Positions 17,440 to 27,070 are shown, numbered from the stretch's first letter. The stretch: DNA of 64,000 bases from Leclercia adecarboxylata (GCF_006874705.1 NZ_CP035382.1:2790001-2854000); one strand, 5' to 3'. The notes: generated by a model not told the origin, from the letters alone. Made by a program: numbers and translations.

Positions 17440-18110
17440 GATTTGAGCTCCCCCGCGGCGTCTTCGATGGCGTCCAGAATGTTGGCGTACGCGCCGCAGC
17501 GACAGATGTTACCGCTCATGCGTTCGCGAATTTCATCCGCATTCATTTGTGGAGGAGAGACCAGATCGAGCGTGACGTGGCTGGGAATACCCGCCTCGAT
17601 CTCTTTCAGTACCGCGACAGAAGAGCAGATCTGCCCTGATGTGCAGTACCCGCACTGGAAACCATCATGTTTGATAAATGCCGCCTGCATGGGATGCAGA
17701 TTGTCAGGCGTGCCCAGCCCTTCGATGGTGGTGATCTCTGCATCCTGATGCATGATCGCCAGCGTCAGACAGGCGTTAATCCGGCGGCCATCCACCAGCA
17801 CGGTACAGGCCCCGCACTGTCCGTGGTCGCAGCCTTTTTTGGTGCCGGTCAGCTGCAAATTTTCACGCAGCGCATCCAGCAGGGTGGTGCGTGTATCGAC
17901 ATCAAGTTGCTGACTTTTGCCGTTCACGCGCAGCGTCAGGGGCAGGATCTCCGGCGCGGGCGTGACGGCGGGCTCGCCCTCGGCCAGTGCACCACAAGGG
18001 TACACCGCTGCGGTCGCTGCCGCAGCGGCACTGACTTTGATTAGATCCCGTCGGGAGAGGCTGAAATCGTGTTTCTGTCCGTCTTCAGGATATTCGCCTT
18101 GGTTGCTCAT
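17436..18110 (-). CDS. paoA: Aldehyde oxidoreductase, 2Fe-2S subunit with Tat signal
   Basis: A 224-residue protein close to E. coli PaoA (229). A twin-arginine signal ([19 protein letters not shown]) sends the folded complex to the periplasm. A plant-ferredoxin-type [2Fe-2S] domain follows ([16 protein letters not shown] and CLTLA), then the second [2Fe-2S] domain ([11 protein letters not shown] and GNICRCGAY). First gene of paoABCD-mocA; all five genes are tightly packed on the minus strand. No specific regulator site was recognised in the 250 bp upstream. Confidence 0.93.
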   Translation of the reverse strand: MSNQGEYPEDGQKHDFSLSRRDLIKVSAAAAATAAVYPCGALAEGEPAVTPAPEILPLTLRVNGKSQQLDVDTRTTLLDALRENLQLTGTKKGCDHGQCGACTVLVDGRRINACLTLAIMHQDAEITTIEGLGTPDNLHPMQAAFIKHDGFQCGYCTSGQICSSVAVLKEIEAGIPSHVTLDLVSPPQMNADEIRERMSGNICRCGAYANILDAIEDAAGELKS

Positions 18111-18363
18111 GCCAGGCCTCCGGTATTTAAAGGGGGATAAAAAGAAAGAGGGCGCGACTGTGTCGTCTGTTTTTTAAACGTTAAGCATAGACGGCGATGC
18201 GGGCGGGATTATTCTTAAATCGTGAATGCTGTTATGAGGGGAGTTGATAAATGTGTGGAGGTTTTAATACGTGAGAATTTACCCGGCCCCGGCAAGCACG
18301 GGTCTGTTGCGCTACATAACGGTGATGGCAGGCATGAAATAATGCCTGCCATCTTTTATCAAC

Positions 18364-19308
18364 TCATCTGCGCGTAAACTGCTGCTCGGTGATAGAGCTA
18401 CCCCACTGATCGCCTTGCCACTCTTTCGCTAATTCAAAGCCGAATGACTCATACAAGCGCCGTGCCGCCGCCAGCTTATTAAAGGTCCACAGCTGAACCG
18501 CAGAAAACGCTCTCTCATCGCAAAATTTCATCGCTTCGGCAATCAGCTTTCTGCCCACGCCGCCGCCGCGACAGCCATCGTCAAGGATGAACCAGCGCAA
18601 ATGCGCCTCATTGTTTCCCAGATCTTCGCCATCAATAGCGACAGATCCGACGATGCGCCCGTTGAGCATTGCCAGCCAGATTTGATTGCATGGCTTATCC
18701 AGACGCCCTGAAAATTCCGCCAGGCCTGCGGCGACCTTACTCTCAAAGAAGCTGCCGAAATTGTGTTCGCGTGCATAAAAGCTGCCGTGCATTTCCGTTA
18801 TGCGACCAATCATTCCCGGGTGATAGCCAGAGACAATTTCGATGGCGCTTCTGGTGTTCAGGTCGGCATCATCGCGGCAGGCTTTCAGGGCGTTGGCATA
18901 GACGCCAAGACCCTCGGAAACGATGCGCTGCTGGCTGGCGTCCATTTTTTGCAGGGCTGAAATGACGCGTTCATTGCCGTAGGCATTAATCTTCCGCACG
19001 GTTTCTTTGCCCTGTGCGCTAAGGCTCAGCTGCTTGAACCGTGCATCTTCCGTGGAGGGAGTTTCTTCCAGCTCACCGGCCTTAATCAGTTTGGCGAGCA
19101 TCCGGCTGACGCTGGATTTCTCAAGCCCCAGAACCTGCACTATCTGGGCTGCCGTCATTGAGCCCCGGGCCTCCATTTCCAGCAGGGTATGCACAACAGA
19201 AGGGGAGTAGTCCGTTGCCGCCAGCGTCTGGTTCATAAAGCCGAGCTCCCGCACCATCAGGCGCGACGAGATACGGATGTCTTCAACAATCGATGATTCA
19301 GCCATCAT
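18364..19308 (-). CDS. MarR regulator fused to a GNAT acetyltransferase
   Basis: A 314-residue two-domain protein. The N-terminal half is a MarR winged helix (LLEMEARGSMTAAQIVQVLG, LEKSSVSRMLAKLIKAGELE, and the wing EDARFKQLSLSAQGKE). The C-terminal half is a GNAT domain with the acetyl-CoA loop GCRGGGVGRKLI near residue 245 and the ending RRLYESFGFELAKEW. Such fusions are known but their substrates are not. A palindrome at 19331-19345 overlaps the promoter region, suggesting autoregulation. Two start codons are adjacent (MM). Confidence 0.88.
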   Translation of the reverse strand: MMAESSIVEDIRISSRLMVRELGFMNQTLAATDYSPSVVHTLLEMEARGSMTAAQIVQVLGLEKSSVSRMLAKLIKAGELEETPSTEDARFKQLSLSAQGKETVRKINAYGNERVISALQKMDASQQRIVSEGLGVYANALKACRDDADLNTRSAIEIVSGYHPGMIGRITEMHGSFYAREHNFGSFFESKVAAGLAEFSGRLDKPCNQIWLAMLNGRIVGSVAIDGEDLGNNEAHLRWFILDDGCRGGGVGRKLIAEAMKFCDERAFSAVQLWTFNKLAAARRLYESFGFELAKEWQGDQWGSSITEQQFTRR

Positions 19309-19330
19309 TAACCTTAACCTTTAAAATATA

Positions 19331-19345
19331 GTTGTATTATACAAC
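19331..19345. promoter_or_regulatory. MarR-type palindromic operator
   Basis: GTTGTAT and ATACAAC arms flank a single central T, 22 bp upstream of the start codon of the MarR-GNAT gene on the minus strand. The size and TTGTA/TACAA half-sites are typical of MarR-family operators. Confidence 0.7.
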
Positions 19346-19368
19346 CATGTTTCACAAGTGGCTGTCAA

Positions 19369-19701
19369 TTAAGGCCAGAACCGCCACGCTGCTAGTAGCA
19401 CCGCGACGTTAAGTATCACGCTGAGCATAAACCGGGTCTTAAACGGCTGTTTCTGGGTTTTATGGCGAAACAGCTGCTGGCCGAGGATCGCCCCCGGCCA
19501 GCCACCTACCACGCCAAATATCAGCAACGTGGCTTCAGGCACCCGGCGCCAGGCCTTACGGGCCGCCATTTTATCCGCGCCATAGATAACGAACGTCAGC
19601 ACGCTGGCAAGTACAAACCAAATTGGCAAAGGGTGTGGCAGCGATGCACTGCCCGCAGCGGCGAGGGCCAGAAGAAAGTAACAGAGGTAATTAAGATTCA
19701 T
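19369..19701 (-). CDS. DUF1294 inner-membrane protein
   Basis: A 110-residue membrane protein with about four hydrophobic segments and the DUF1294 core (FVIYGADKMAARKAWRRVPE, then GVVGGWPGAILGQQLFRHKT). Function unknown; some family members carry a cold-shock domain, which this one lacks. It stands alone between the MarR-GNAT and the diguanylate cyclase genes. Confidence 0.85.
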   Translation of the reverse strand: MNLNYLCYFLLALAAAGSASLPHPLPIWFVLASVLTFVIYGADKMAARKAWRRVPEATLLIFGVVGGWPGAILGQQLFRHKTQKQPFKTRFMLSVILNVAVLLAAWRFWP

Positions 19702-19779
19702 AGGACAGCAATGGCATGAACGAAAACAGGGAGGGCAATGATACGCGATTCTACGGGGAGAAGAATCGCGTCATACCGA

Positions 19780-21564
19780 TCACCCCGCCTCCAGCCCCCC
19801 GAAGCTGACAATCCTTGAACGCCCCAGCTCCTTCGCCCGGTACAGCGCCACGTCGGCGGCGCGCAGCAGGGCGTCGCTCTGGGCGTGCTGCGGATAGCTG
19901 GCGATACCAATCGACACATCCACCGTGCCAATCTCCGCCAGCTCATAGCGCAGCGCCAGGCCGTGCACGTTGGTATGAATTTCGGAAGCGCAGGCAAAGG
20001 CCGCGGCCTCGTCCGCCCCAGGAAGCAGGACCAGAAACTCCTCCCCGCCATAGCGAAACGCCATCCCCTTGTTGCTCACCGCCCGCTGCACCACCGTCGC
20101 CACGCTTTTAATCACCAGATCGCCGGCATCGTGACCAAACTTGTCGTTAATGGCTTTGAAGTGGTCGATATCGATCATCAGACAGCTTACCGGCTGCCCG
20201 GTATGCTGCGCCTGGCTCATCTGGGTGCGCAGGGCATCGTCCAGATGATGACGATTACGCAGATTGGTCAGCGGATCGAATAACGCTTTCTCCAGCAGGG
20301 CATCACGCAGGCGCTGGTTGGCCAGCGCCAGGCCGAGGGCCTCAGCCATCAGCTCCAGATAGGCGCGGGACGGAGCCATTGCCGGGGTCACGTTCTGGAA
20401 CGAGAGCAGGCCGATGGTCTCGCCCTGGGCAATCAGCGGTACGCAGAGTGAATGACTGGCGCAGGCGTCGGGCAGGTGATAGCAGGTAATATCCGGCTCG
20501 CCGGTCACCGGCGGATGGCTCTGTCCGCGGCGCACTGCCCAGCACTGGTCCGGGTGGAAGGGTTCGGACTCACCCTGCGGGTCGAGCCATTCGGCGGCGC
20601 AGTGCATCTGCCACGGATCCCGTTCGAGAAGCCAGAGCCGTCCGGGAATGCCCGGGGCAATGCCGGGCGCAAACAGCCGCGCCACGTTCAGGACATCTTC
20701 GACCGACTCGCAGCCCTGCAGGCGCTGGGTCATGCGCGCCAGCAGCTCGCGGATCGCCCAGTCGGCATCACGCTCCTGTTCCAGCCGCTGTCGCACAAGG
20801 CCGTTTTCGCGAAAGATACGGATCGCCTGTGCCATATCGCCAATCTCATCGATCTGGCGGTAGTCCGGGGCTTCGACCGCATAATCCTGCGAGGCCAGCC
20901 GGTTGACCACATCGCTCAGGCGCACCACCGGGCGCAGCACCCGGCGTTTAAGGATAAAACCGAGCACAAACAAAAACATCAGCGCGGTCAGGCCGACCAT
21001 CACCTCCGAGAGCGTCCGCAGCCCGCGGGATTTTACCGTGGCATCGTCAATCGCCGCGTCGGTACGCCTGTCCAGCATCTGACGAAAATGGTCGAGCTGA
21101 TTCTGTACCTGCTCCAGCTCGTTCTCATAGCGCTCGCCATACATCAGCGCGATGGCCTGGGGTTGCTCCCCGCGCCCCACGCTGGCGATAGCGCTCTGCT
21201 GCTCATCCTGCAGTGCATCGGCCACCTGCAAACCTTCATGCAGCAGCGCCAGCTCATCCTCACTGGCGCCCACGTCTTTCAGCTTCTGCAGACGATGCTC
21301 AATCCCGGCCATGGATGCCGCTTTCTGGCGGTACTCGTCGGCCGTCGCAGGATCCTGTTTGATGACGTACAGCCGCGCCAGGTCAGAGAGCGCCCAGGCG
21401 TCGGTCTCCACCTCTTCGGTGAGCCGATCGAATATATAGCGCTGTTCAACGGCCTGCCGCTCAACGTTTTCGGCGCTGGAGGCCATCAACATGGCCACCC
21501 CGGAAGCGAGGGTCAGGCAGACCGTGGCGCCGTATGCCCAGTTAGTGATGGTGGCGATACGCAC
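19780..21564 (-). CDS. Membrane diguanylate cyclase (HAMP-GAF-GGDEF)
   Basis: A 594-residue protein. An N-terminal membrane helix (about 8-28), a helical periplasmic sensor region with EEVETDAWALSDLARLYV, and a second membrane helix near 185-205 precede HAMP (LKRRVLRPVVRLSDVVNRLA). A GAF-like domain follows (CAEWLDPQG, CYHLPDACASHSLCVPLIAQGETIGLLSFQN), then GGDEF with DPLTNLRNRHHLDDAL and the active site RYGGEEF near 505-511. It should make cyclic di-GMP. No EAL domain. Signal unknown. Confidence 0.9.
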   Translation of the reverse strand: MRIATITNWAYGATVCLTLASGVAMLMASSAENVERQAVEQRYIFDRLTEEVETDAWALSDLARLYVIKQDPATADEYRQKAASMAGIEHRLQKLKDVGASEDELALLHEGLQVADALQDEQQSAIASVGRGEQPQAIALMYGERYENELEQVQNQLDHFRQMLDRRTDAAIDDATVKSRGLRTLSEVMVGLTALMFLFVLGFILKRRVLRPVVRLSDVVNRLASQDYAVEAPDYRQIDEIGDMAQAIRIFRENGLVRQRLEQERDADWAIRELLARMTQRLQGCESVEDVLNVARLFAPGIAPGIPGRLWLLERDPWQMHCAAEWLDPQGESEPFHPDQCWAVRRGQSHPPVTGEPDITCYHLPDACASHSLCVPLIAQGETIGLLSFQNVTPAMAPSRAYLELMAEALGLALANQRLRDALLEKALFDPLTNLRNRHHLDDALRTQMSQAQHTGQPVSCLMIDIDHFKAINDKFGHDAGDLVIKSVATVVQRAVSNKGMAFRYGGEEFLVLLPGADEAAAFACASEIHTNVHGLALRYELAEIGTVDVSIGIASYPQHAQSDALLRAADVALYRAKELGRSRIVSFGGLEAG

Positions 21565-21578
21565 GGCTTATTCCTTTT

Positions 21579-22688
21579 TCATAAATCAGGGGAATTTTTC
21601 CCTTCTTCGATAATCGCGTCGTCAATCTCTTCGGCATTACCGGCATGATCGCGACCCGAGAGCAGGTTCCAGCAGGCGATAAACAGCGCGGCGATGAGCG
21701 GACCAATCACAAAGCCGTTGATACCGTAAATCTCCATCCCGCCGAGGGTGGTGATGAGGATGAGGTAGTCGGGCATTTTGGTGTCTTTCCCCACCAGCAA
21801 CGGACGCAGGAGGTTATCCACCAGGCCCACCACCAGCACAAAGAACCCGACGATAAACAGGCCCTGCCACAGCTGATGGGTGGCGAAGAGGAATATGGCC
21901 GCCGGTACCCAGACGATGGCCGAGCCGACCGCCGGGATCAGCGACAGGAACGCTATCAGCGCGCCCCACAAGATGCTGCCGTTAATACCGACGAACCAGA
22001 AGGCGAGCCCGCCCAGCACCCCCTGGACAATGGCCACCACGGCTGTGCCCTTCACCGTCGCTCTGGCGACCCCGGCGAACTTGGCAAACAGGTGGTGTTT
22101 GGCGAAATTCGACAGCGGCAGGCTGTCGAGGATCTGGCGCACCAGCCAGGGGCCATCTTTCAGCAAGAAAAACAGCAGATAGACCATCACGCCAAAGCTG
22201 ATGGCGAAGCCAAAGGTGCCTTTACCGATCAGGAACGCACTTCCGGCGAGGTATTGCCCGCCTCTTAATGCCGCGTCAGAGAGCTTCTGCTGGATCTGCG
22301 AGGCGGTATCCAGGTCATGCTCGATCATCAGCGCGCGCAGCCAGCCGGGCAGGTGAGAGAACAGGCTCGCGAACACCCCGGAAAACTGGGTGTCGTTCTG
22401 CTGCAGGCGCGTGTAGACGATATTGAGTTCAAAGGCTAACGAGGAAAAGATCACCATCAACGGGATAAAGACGATCAGGCAGATAAGCAGCACGCTCAAC
22501 AGCGACGCCAGCCCGTTGCGATCGCCCATTTTGATACGCAGCGTATTTTTGACCGGGTAAAAAATCACCGCCAGGATCGCGGCCCACAGGATCGCCGAGA
22601 AGTAGGGCGACAGGACATCAAAAAACGCCCAGGTGACGAGCAGGAGTATAAGAATGAAAAACCCTTTGGTCAGTCCGTTAAATCGCAT
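21579..22688 (-). CDS. AI-2E family transporter (YdiK/PerM-like)
   Basis: A 369-residue inner-membrane protein of the AI-2E/UPF0118 family with about eight membrane segments and the conserved LSLIPAVGSAIVWVPAAIF and VDNLLRPLLVGK motifs. Length matches E. coli YdiK (370). Family members have been linked to autoinducer export and sodium-proton exchange, so the substrate here is uncertain. The start at 22688 (MRFNGLTKGFF) has an AGGA site 8 nt upstream; the open frame extends further upstream through a REP element and is not likely translated. Confidence 0.85.
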   Translation of the reverse strand: MRFNGLTKGFFILILLLVTWAFFDVLSPYFSAILWAAILAVIFYPVKNTLRIKMGDRNGLASLLSVLLICLIVFIPLMVIFSSLAFELNIVYTRLQQNDTQFSGVFASLFSHLPGWLRALMIEHDLDTASQIQQKLSDAALRGGQYLAGSAFLIGKGTFGFAISFGVMVYLLFFLLKDGPWLVRQILDSLPLSNFAKHHLFAKFAGVARATVKGTAVVAIVQGVLGGLAFWFVGINGSILWGALIAFLSLIPAVGSAIVWVPAAIFLFATHQLWQGLFIVGFFVLVVGLVDNLLRPLLVGKDTKMPDYLILITTLGGMEIYGINGFVIGPLIAALFIACWNLLSGRDHAGNAEEIDDAIIEEGKNSPDL

Positions 22689-22760
22689 TAGCTCATCCTT
22701 TATTAATGAAACACTACGACTATAGAGTGTTTTGCGTAATTTAACATATTGCGATATGAC

Positions 22761-22832
22761 GCCGGGTGGCGGCTGCGCCTTACCCGGCCTACGTGGATTG
22801 GTAGGCCCGCGCAAGCGCAGCGCCGCCGGGCG
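22761..22832. repeat. Pair of inverted REP elements
   Basis: Two GC-rich REP-type palindromes of opposite orientation (GCCGGGTGGCGGCTGCGCC... and GGCCCGCGCAAGCGCAGC...) are separated by a short spacer, forming a BIME-like unit between the AI-2E gene and the mmu operon. Confidence 0.85.
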
Positions 22833-22946
22833 ACAGGCCGCAACGCCCGCCAGTTTAGCGTGTAAAAAACAGATACCACTTTCGCCTGACCGACGGGATG
22901 ACCGGCGCGGTGCATGCTGTAAGTACCGGCTTGCAGGAGGTGTCCT

Positions 22947-23036
22947 ATGGCATGGCGACCCTATCTTTACGTTATTTATACGGTGCGGCCCCGGCTGAGC
23001 GCCCGCCGCGCGCGTCTTCGTCTGGTGCATGGCTAG
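22947..23036 (+). CDS. Possible 29-residue basic small protein
   Basis: A short frame with a strong AGGAGG site 6 nt before the ATG encodes a 29-residue protein, starting MAWRPYLYVIYTVRP and then running into an arginine-rich end (LSARRARLRLVHG). It ends 38 bp before the MetJ operator of mmuP. The composition (aromatic start, very basic tail) could be a small membrane-bound protein or a leader. I do not recognise it; coding is supported only by the ribosome binding site and the open frame. Confidence 0.4.
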   Translation: MAWRPYLYVIYTVRPRLSARRARLRLVHG

Positions 23037-23074
23037 CAATTTGTTAACAATCGCGGTATAAAAACACCTTCTTT

Positions 23075-23098
23075 GGATGTTTAGATGTCCATACGTAT
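23075..23098 (+). promoter_or_regulatory. MetJ operator (three met boxes) upstream of mmuP
   Basis: Three contiguous octamers, GGATGTTT, AGATGTCC and ATACGTAT, match the MetJ consensus AGACGTCT at 5, 6 and 6 of 8 positions. They lie 10 bp before the mmuP start. MetJ with S-adenosylmethionine would repress mmuPM when methionine is plentiful, as known in E. coli. Confidence 0.8.
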
Positions 23099-23108
23099 AG
23101 AAGGTGAT

Positions 23109-24506
23109 ATGCAAACACAACAAAACGGGCAGCTACAGCGCACCATGAAGACCCGCCATCTGATCATGCTCTCCCTCGGCGGCGTGATTGGTACCGGGCT
23201 GTTTTTTAATACGGGATACATTATTTCCACCACCGGGGCGGCGGGGACGCTGCTGGCCTATCTGATTGGCGCGCTGGTGGTCTGGCTGGTGATGCAGTGC
23301 CTCGGCGAACTCTCCGTGGCGATGCCGGAGACCGGCGCCTTTCACGTCTATGCCGCGCGCTATCTCGGCCCGGCGACCGGCTACACCGTGGCGTGGCTCT
23401 ACTGGCTCACCTGGACGGTGGCGCTGGGATCGAGCTTTACCGCTGCCGGATTCTGCATGCAGTACTGGTTCCCACAGGTGCCGGTCTGGGTCTGGTGTGT
23501 GGTCTTCTGCGCGGTGATTTTCGCCCTCAACGTTATCTCGACCCGCTTCTTTGCTGAAGGCGAGTTCTGGTTCTCGCTGGTGAAAGTCATCACCATCATC
23601 GCCTTTATTATCCTCGGCGGGGCGGCGATCTTTGGCTTTATCCCGATGCAGGACGGTTCTCCCGCGCCGGGGCTGAGCAACATCACCGCTGAAGGCTGGT
23701 TCCCGCACGGCGGGCTGCCGATCCTGATGACCATGGTGGCGGTTAACTTTGCCTTCTCCGGCACCGAGCTGATCGGCATTGCAGCGGGTGAAACCGAAAA
23801 TCCGCACAAGGTGATCCCTGTCGCCATCCGCACCACCATTGCCCGTCTGATCATCTTCTTTATCGGCACCGTCTTCGTGCTGGCGGCGCTGATCCCGATG
23901 CAGCAGGCCGGGGTGGAAAAAAGTCCGTTCGTGCTGGTGTTTGAGAAGGTCGGCATTCCGTATGCCGCGGATATCGTTAACTTCGTGATCCTGACGGCGA
24001 TCCTCTCGGCGGCCAACTCCGGGCTGTATGCCTCCGGGCGCATGCTGTGGTCGCTGTCGAACGAGAAAACCCTGCCGCGCTGCTTTGCCCGGGTTAACAA
24101 AAACGGCGTGCCGCTGACGGCGCTGTCGGTGTCGATGCTCGGCGGCGTGCTGGCGCTCTTTTCCAGCGTAGTGGCCCCGGACACGGTGTTTGTCGCCCTG
24201 TCGGCCATCTCGGGCTTTGCGGTGGTGGCGGTGTGGATCAGCATCTGCGCCTCGCACTTTGTCTTCCGCCGCCGTCATTTGCAGGCCGGTAAACCGCTCG
24301 GCGACTTACACTACCGCGCGCCCTGGTATCCGCTGGTGCCGGTGCTGGGCTTTATTCTGTGCCTGGTGGCCTGCGTCGGTCTGGCCTTTGACTCGAGCCA
24401 GCGCATTGCCCTTTACTGTGGGCTGCCGTTTGTGGCGCTGTGCTATGGCGCGTACTACCTTACTCAAAATCTGAAATCCCAGGAGCCTGAACATGTCGCA
24501 GAATAA
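23109..24506 (+). CDS. mmuP: S-methylmethionine permease
   Basis: A 465-residue amino-acid permease (APC family, about 12 membrane segments) nearly identical in recalled sequence to E. coli MmuP, beginning [20 protein letters not shown]. It imports S-methylmethionine, the methyl donor used by MmuM. ATG at 23109 with a GAAGGTG site fits the E. coli N terminus; an upstream ATG at 23085 lies inside the MetJ operator and is less likely. It overlaps mmuM by 14 bp. Confidence 0.95.
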   Translation: MQTQQNGQLQRTMKTRHLIMLSLGGVIGTGLFFNTGYIISTTGAAGTLLAYLIGALVVWLVMQCLGELSVAMPETGAFHVYAARYLGPATGYTVAWLYWLTWTVALGSSFTAAGFCMQYWFPQVPVWVWCVVFCAVIFALNVISTRFFAEGEFWFSLVKVITIIAFIILGGAAIFGFIPMQDGSPAPGLSNITAEGWFPHGGLPILMTMVAVNFAFSGTELIGIAAGETENPHKVIPVAIRTTIARLIIFFIGTVFVLAALIPMQQAGVEKSPFVLVFEKVGIPYAADIVNFVILTAILSAANSGLYASGRMLWSLSNEKTLPRCFARVNKNGVPLTALSVSMLGGVLALFSSVVAPDTVFVALSAISGFAVVAVWISICASHFVFRRRHLQAGKPLGDLHYRAPWYPLVPVLGFILCLVACVGLAFDSSQRIALYCGLPFVALCYGAYYLTQNLKSQEPEHVAE

Positions 24507-25425
24507 TCCGCTTACCGCCCTCCTTGAGACCCAGCCGTTTGTGGTGCTGGACGGGGCGATGGCAACGGAACTGGAAGCGCGTGGCTGTAACCTGGCCGAC
24601 AGCCTGTGGTCGGCCAAAGTGTTAATGGAAAACCCGGAGCTGATCCGCGACGTGCATCTCGACTACTTCCGCGCCGGAGCGCAGGTGGCGATCACCGCCA
24701 GCTATCAGGCCACCCCGGACGGCTTTGCCGCCCGCGGGCTGGACGAGGCGCAGTCCCGGACGCTGATCGGTAAAAGCGTCGAGCTGGCCCGCAAGGCGCG
24801 GGAGGCGTACCTGGCGGAAAATCCGCAGGCCGGCGCGCTGCTGGTCGCGGGCTCGGTCGGGCCTTATGGGGCTTATCTGGCCGACGGGTCGGAATACCGC
24901 GGCGACTACGTGCGTAGTGCTGAGGTGTTTCAGGCGTTTCACCGCCCGCGGGTGGAAGCGCTGCTGGATGCCGGAGCCGACCTGCTGGCCTGCGAAACCC
25001 TGCCGTCGTTTGCTGAGATGAAGGCGCTGGCGGAGCTGCTGACGGCATACCCGCGTGCCCGGGCGTGGTTCTCGTTCACCCTGCGCGACAGCGAGCACCT
25101 GAGCGACGGCACCCCGCTGCGCGAGGTGGTGTCGGTGCTGGCGAACTATCCACAGATTGTTGCCCTGGGCATTAACTGTATCGCGCTGGAGAACACCACT
25201 GCCGTGCTGCAACATCTGCAGAGCCTGACCGCGCTGCCGCTGGTGGTCTACCCGAACTCGGGCGAGCATTACGATGCGGTGAGCAAAACCTGGCATCACC
25301 ACGGCGAAGCCTGCGAAACGCTGGCGGGGTATCTGCCGCAGTGGTTAGCGGCAGGCGCGAAGCTGATCGGCGGGTGCTGCCGCACAACGCCGAAGGATAT
25401 TGCGGAGATTACTGCTCAGCGCTGA
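24493..25425 (+). CDS. mmuM: Homocysteine S-methyltransferase
   Basis: A 310-residue, zinc-dependent methyltransferase. The zinc cysteines are visible in [11 protein letters not shown] and in the C-terminal [13 protein letters not shown]. It transfers a methyl group from S-methylmethionine to homocysteine, making two methionines. It starts inside the end of mmuP, so the two are translationally coupled and share MetJ control. Confidence 0.95.
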   Translation: MSQNNPLTALLETQPFVVLDGAMATELEARGCNLADSLWSAKVLMENPELIRDVHLDYFRAGAQVAITASYQATPDGFAARGLDEAQSRTLIGKSVELARKAREAYLAENPQAGALLVAGSVGPYGAYLADGSEYRGDYVRSAEVFQAFHRPRVEALLDAGADLLACETLPSFAEMKALAELLTAYPRARAWFSFTLRDSEHLSDGTPLREVVSVLANYPQIVALGINCIALENTTAVLQHLQSLTALPLVVYPNSGEHYDAVSKTWHHHGEACETLAGYLPQWLAAGAKLIGGCCRTTPKDIAEITAQR

Positions 25426-25594
25426 GGATAGTGCCGCACGATCGGTTTCGGTTGAGGGACTTCCGTTAAAAATTCATTTCTCGGGCGGCTCCCTCTGTTC
25501 ACTGGGGGAGAGGCAACAAATACGAAAACGGCAACCAAATTTGTAGAGCCAGTCATTTAAGCCACTGACTGGCTTTACGATTGCCCCATTTATT

Positions 25595-26095
25595 TTATTT
25601 TTGCGTCTCATTCTGTTTTGCTGGCTTCATCCATGTATCATCATATTTAATATTTCCTCTTACATAATTCCATTCAATACCTCGGAATCTTAGCCCCACT
25701 ACTTCATGCATGTTTGGGGTAGAACTACCAGGATAATAAACATGCGTGAAATCCACAGAAGAAACTACAACACTCTCTAGCTTAATATTATAAATCTCAA
25801 CCTCTATTCCTGCTTCTACGATTTCATAATATTTAAGAACCGCTTTTTGTAATCTCTTTTGCTCACACACAGCGATAGCAAAGAAAGGGCTGATTTTATC
25901 AAGTTGCTTATGAATTACTACAGGGCTATGTTGTCTACATCCTGTCATATTTCCTGTATTACTATCTACTGGCTGCCTTACACCGTAACTACTGTTCATA
26001 ACTTCTATTGCACCCTCACGGCCTGAAGCCATGCAATCCCCGGGAATATGCATTCCATTTTCATCATACAGAAATAAATAAGCTGGCAGTGACAT
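25595..26095 (-). CDS. Hcp-family type VI secretion tube protein (orphan)
   Basis: A 166-residue protein of the Hcp/TssD family: SLPAYLFLYDENG at the N terminus, HKQLDKISPFFAIAVCEQKRLQKAV, and the late strand motif VVGLRFRGIEWNYV, ending TWMKPA. Hcp hexamers form the inner tube of the type VI secretion system and can carry small effectors in their lumen. No other tss genes are in the window, so this is an orphan copy that would rely on a main cluster elsewhere. It is last in a three-gene, AT-rich operon. Confidence 0.85.
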   Translation of the reverse strand: MSLPAYLFLYDENGMHIPGDCMASGREGAIEVMNSSYGVRQPVDSNTGNMTGCRQHSPVVIHKQLDKISPFFAIAVCEQKRLQKAVLKYYEIVEAGIEVEIYNIKLESVVVSSVDFTHVYYPGSSTPNMHEVVGLRFRGIEWNYVRGNIKYDDTWMKPAKQNETQK

Positions 26096-26097
26096 AA

Positions 26098-26430
26098 TTA
26101 GCGGTTTCCATCGTTGTCTATAAAGAACGAATCAGAATAACTGATTCCATTTAAACTATATGCAATATTATAGTTATATCCCTTTGGTAATTTAACGCTC
26201 ACGCATGTATCAGGGTATGATAATGAAATTTTATCATTGGCTTTTACAACCGTGTATTTTTTATCAGGCCAATAGTAAATGCTATAGCGTTCCAGAATAT
26301 CATTCTTATTTATAGTAAAGCAGATGGTATTATCTTGCATAAACACACTACGATGCATAGGTGCTGGTTTTCCTCCACCAGGGCAACCCGTAAGGATAAG
26401 AATGAAAGATAATGTGAATAATTTCTTCAT
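26098..26430 (-). CDS. Putative T6SS immunity periplasmic lipoprotein
   Basis: A 110-residue lipoprotein with signal peptide and lipobox LILTGC (Cys16), followed by PGGGKPAPMHRSVFM and a short beta-rich domain. It resembles the family of small periplasmic lipoproteins annotated as putative T6SS immunity proteins. It overlaps the metallopeptidase-like gene by 4 bp and is 2 bp from hcp, so it most likely protects the cell against the neighbouring effector. This pairing is inferred from gene order. Confidence 0.75.
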   Translation of the reverse strand: MKKLFTLSFILILTGCPGGGKPAPMHRSVFMQDNTICFTINKNDILERYSIYYWPDKKYTVVKANDKISLSYPDTCVSVKLPKGYNYNIAYSLNGISYSDSFFIDNDGNR

Positions 26431-26990
26431 CCCGGGAATCCTTTCAAAACTGATTTGTATTTTCTAATTAATTCATGAGTGGATACATTCGGATGATAAT
26501 CTCTATATTCTGTTAAATATAACGTATCGCTATTAAACCCATATGTAAGAAGTAGCCAATAATCGCTGGCAATTGATGCTTGTTGTTCTAGCCCATAATG
26601 GAGGAAGTTAGCTTTATCTAACCTGTAACTATAATCAGCGAAGCGAGAGAATAACCCTCTGGTTCTGACAAACATTCCCTTTTGTGCTTGCCATGCATGA
26701 ACCATTTCATGCATAAATCTATGTTTCTTCTGCAGCTCTCTTTCTAAAGAAAAATCTGGTGAATAGGTTCCCTCTCTAAACCATAATTCGCCGTCAGGAG
26801 CCATTGCAACATCTACAGGTTGCAGGTTGAATGGTAAATAACCTTCACGATGTACCCAAATGCGGCTATAGATCAGACTTCCACCAAACAAAGTCCTGGC
26901 TAATGCAATTTCACCTATCGTCAGTTGTCTGACTCCACCGGGTATAATGGGTGTTCCTGATGTGGGTTTTATACTTTCATCAACTGGCAT
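26427..26990 (-). CDS. Putative T6SS effector with HExxH metallopeptidase motif
   Basis: A 187-residue protein with the zinc-metalloprotease motif HEMVH (H94, E95, H98), preceded by FREGTYSPDFSLERELQKKHRF and followed by a tyrosine-rich region. No signal peptide. I recall similar stand-alone proteins annotated as Rhs- or VgrG-related; a start such as MPVDESIKPTSGTPIIPGG is typical. With hcp and an immunity lipoprotein in the same operon, it is a plausible periplasm-acting cargo effector. Proteolytic activity and target are unknown. AT-rich compared with the chromosome. Confidence 0.7.
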   Translation of the reverse strand: MPVDESIKPTSGTPIIPGGVRQLTIGEIALARTLFGGSLIYSRIWVHREGYLPFNLQPVDVAMAPDGELWFREGTYSPDFSLERELQKKHRFMHEMVHAWQAQKGMFVRTRGLFSRFADYSYRLDKANFLHYGLEQQASIASDYWLLLTYGFNSDTLYLTEYRDYHPNVSTHELIRKYKSVLKGFPG

Positions 26991-27070
26991 TTAGTATCCC
27001 TCTAATTGCTGTTGGTTTTGTATGTTAATCGTACAGCATGCAACGGGAGAGAGGAAGCATGGTTTACAGA

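Noticed and set aside
22689..23123. N-terminal extension of the AI-2E family permease
   Set aside because: The extension translates REP sequence and the MetJ operator; the start at 22688 has a ribosome binding site and gives the family length.
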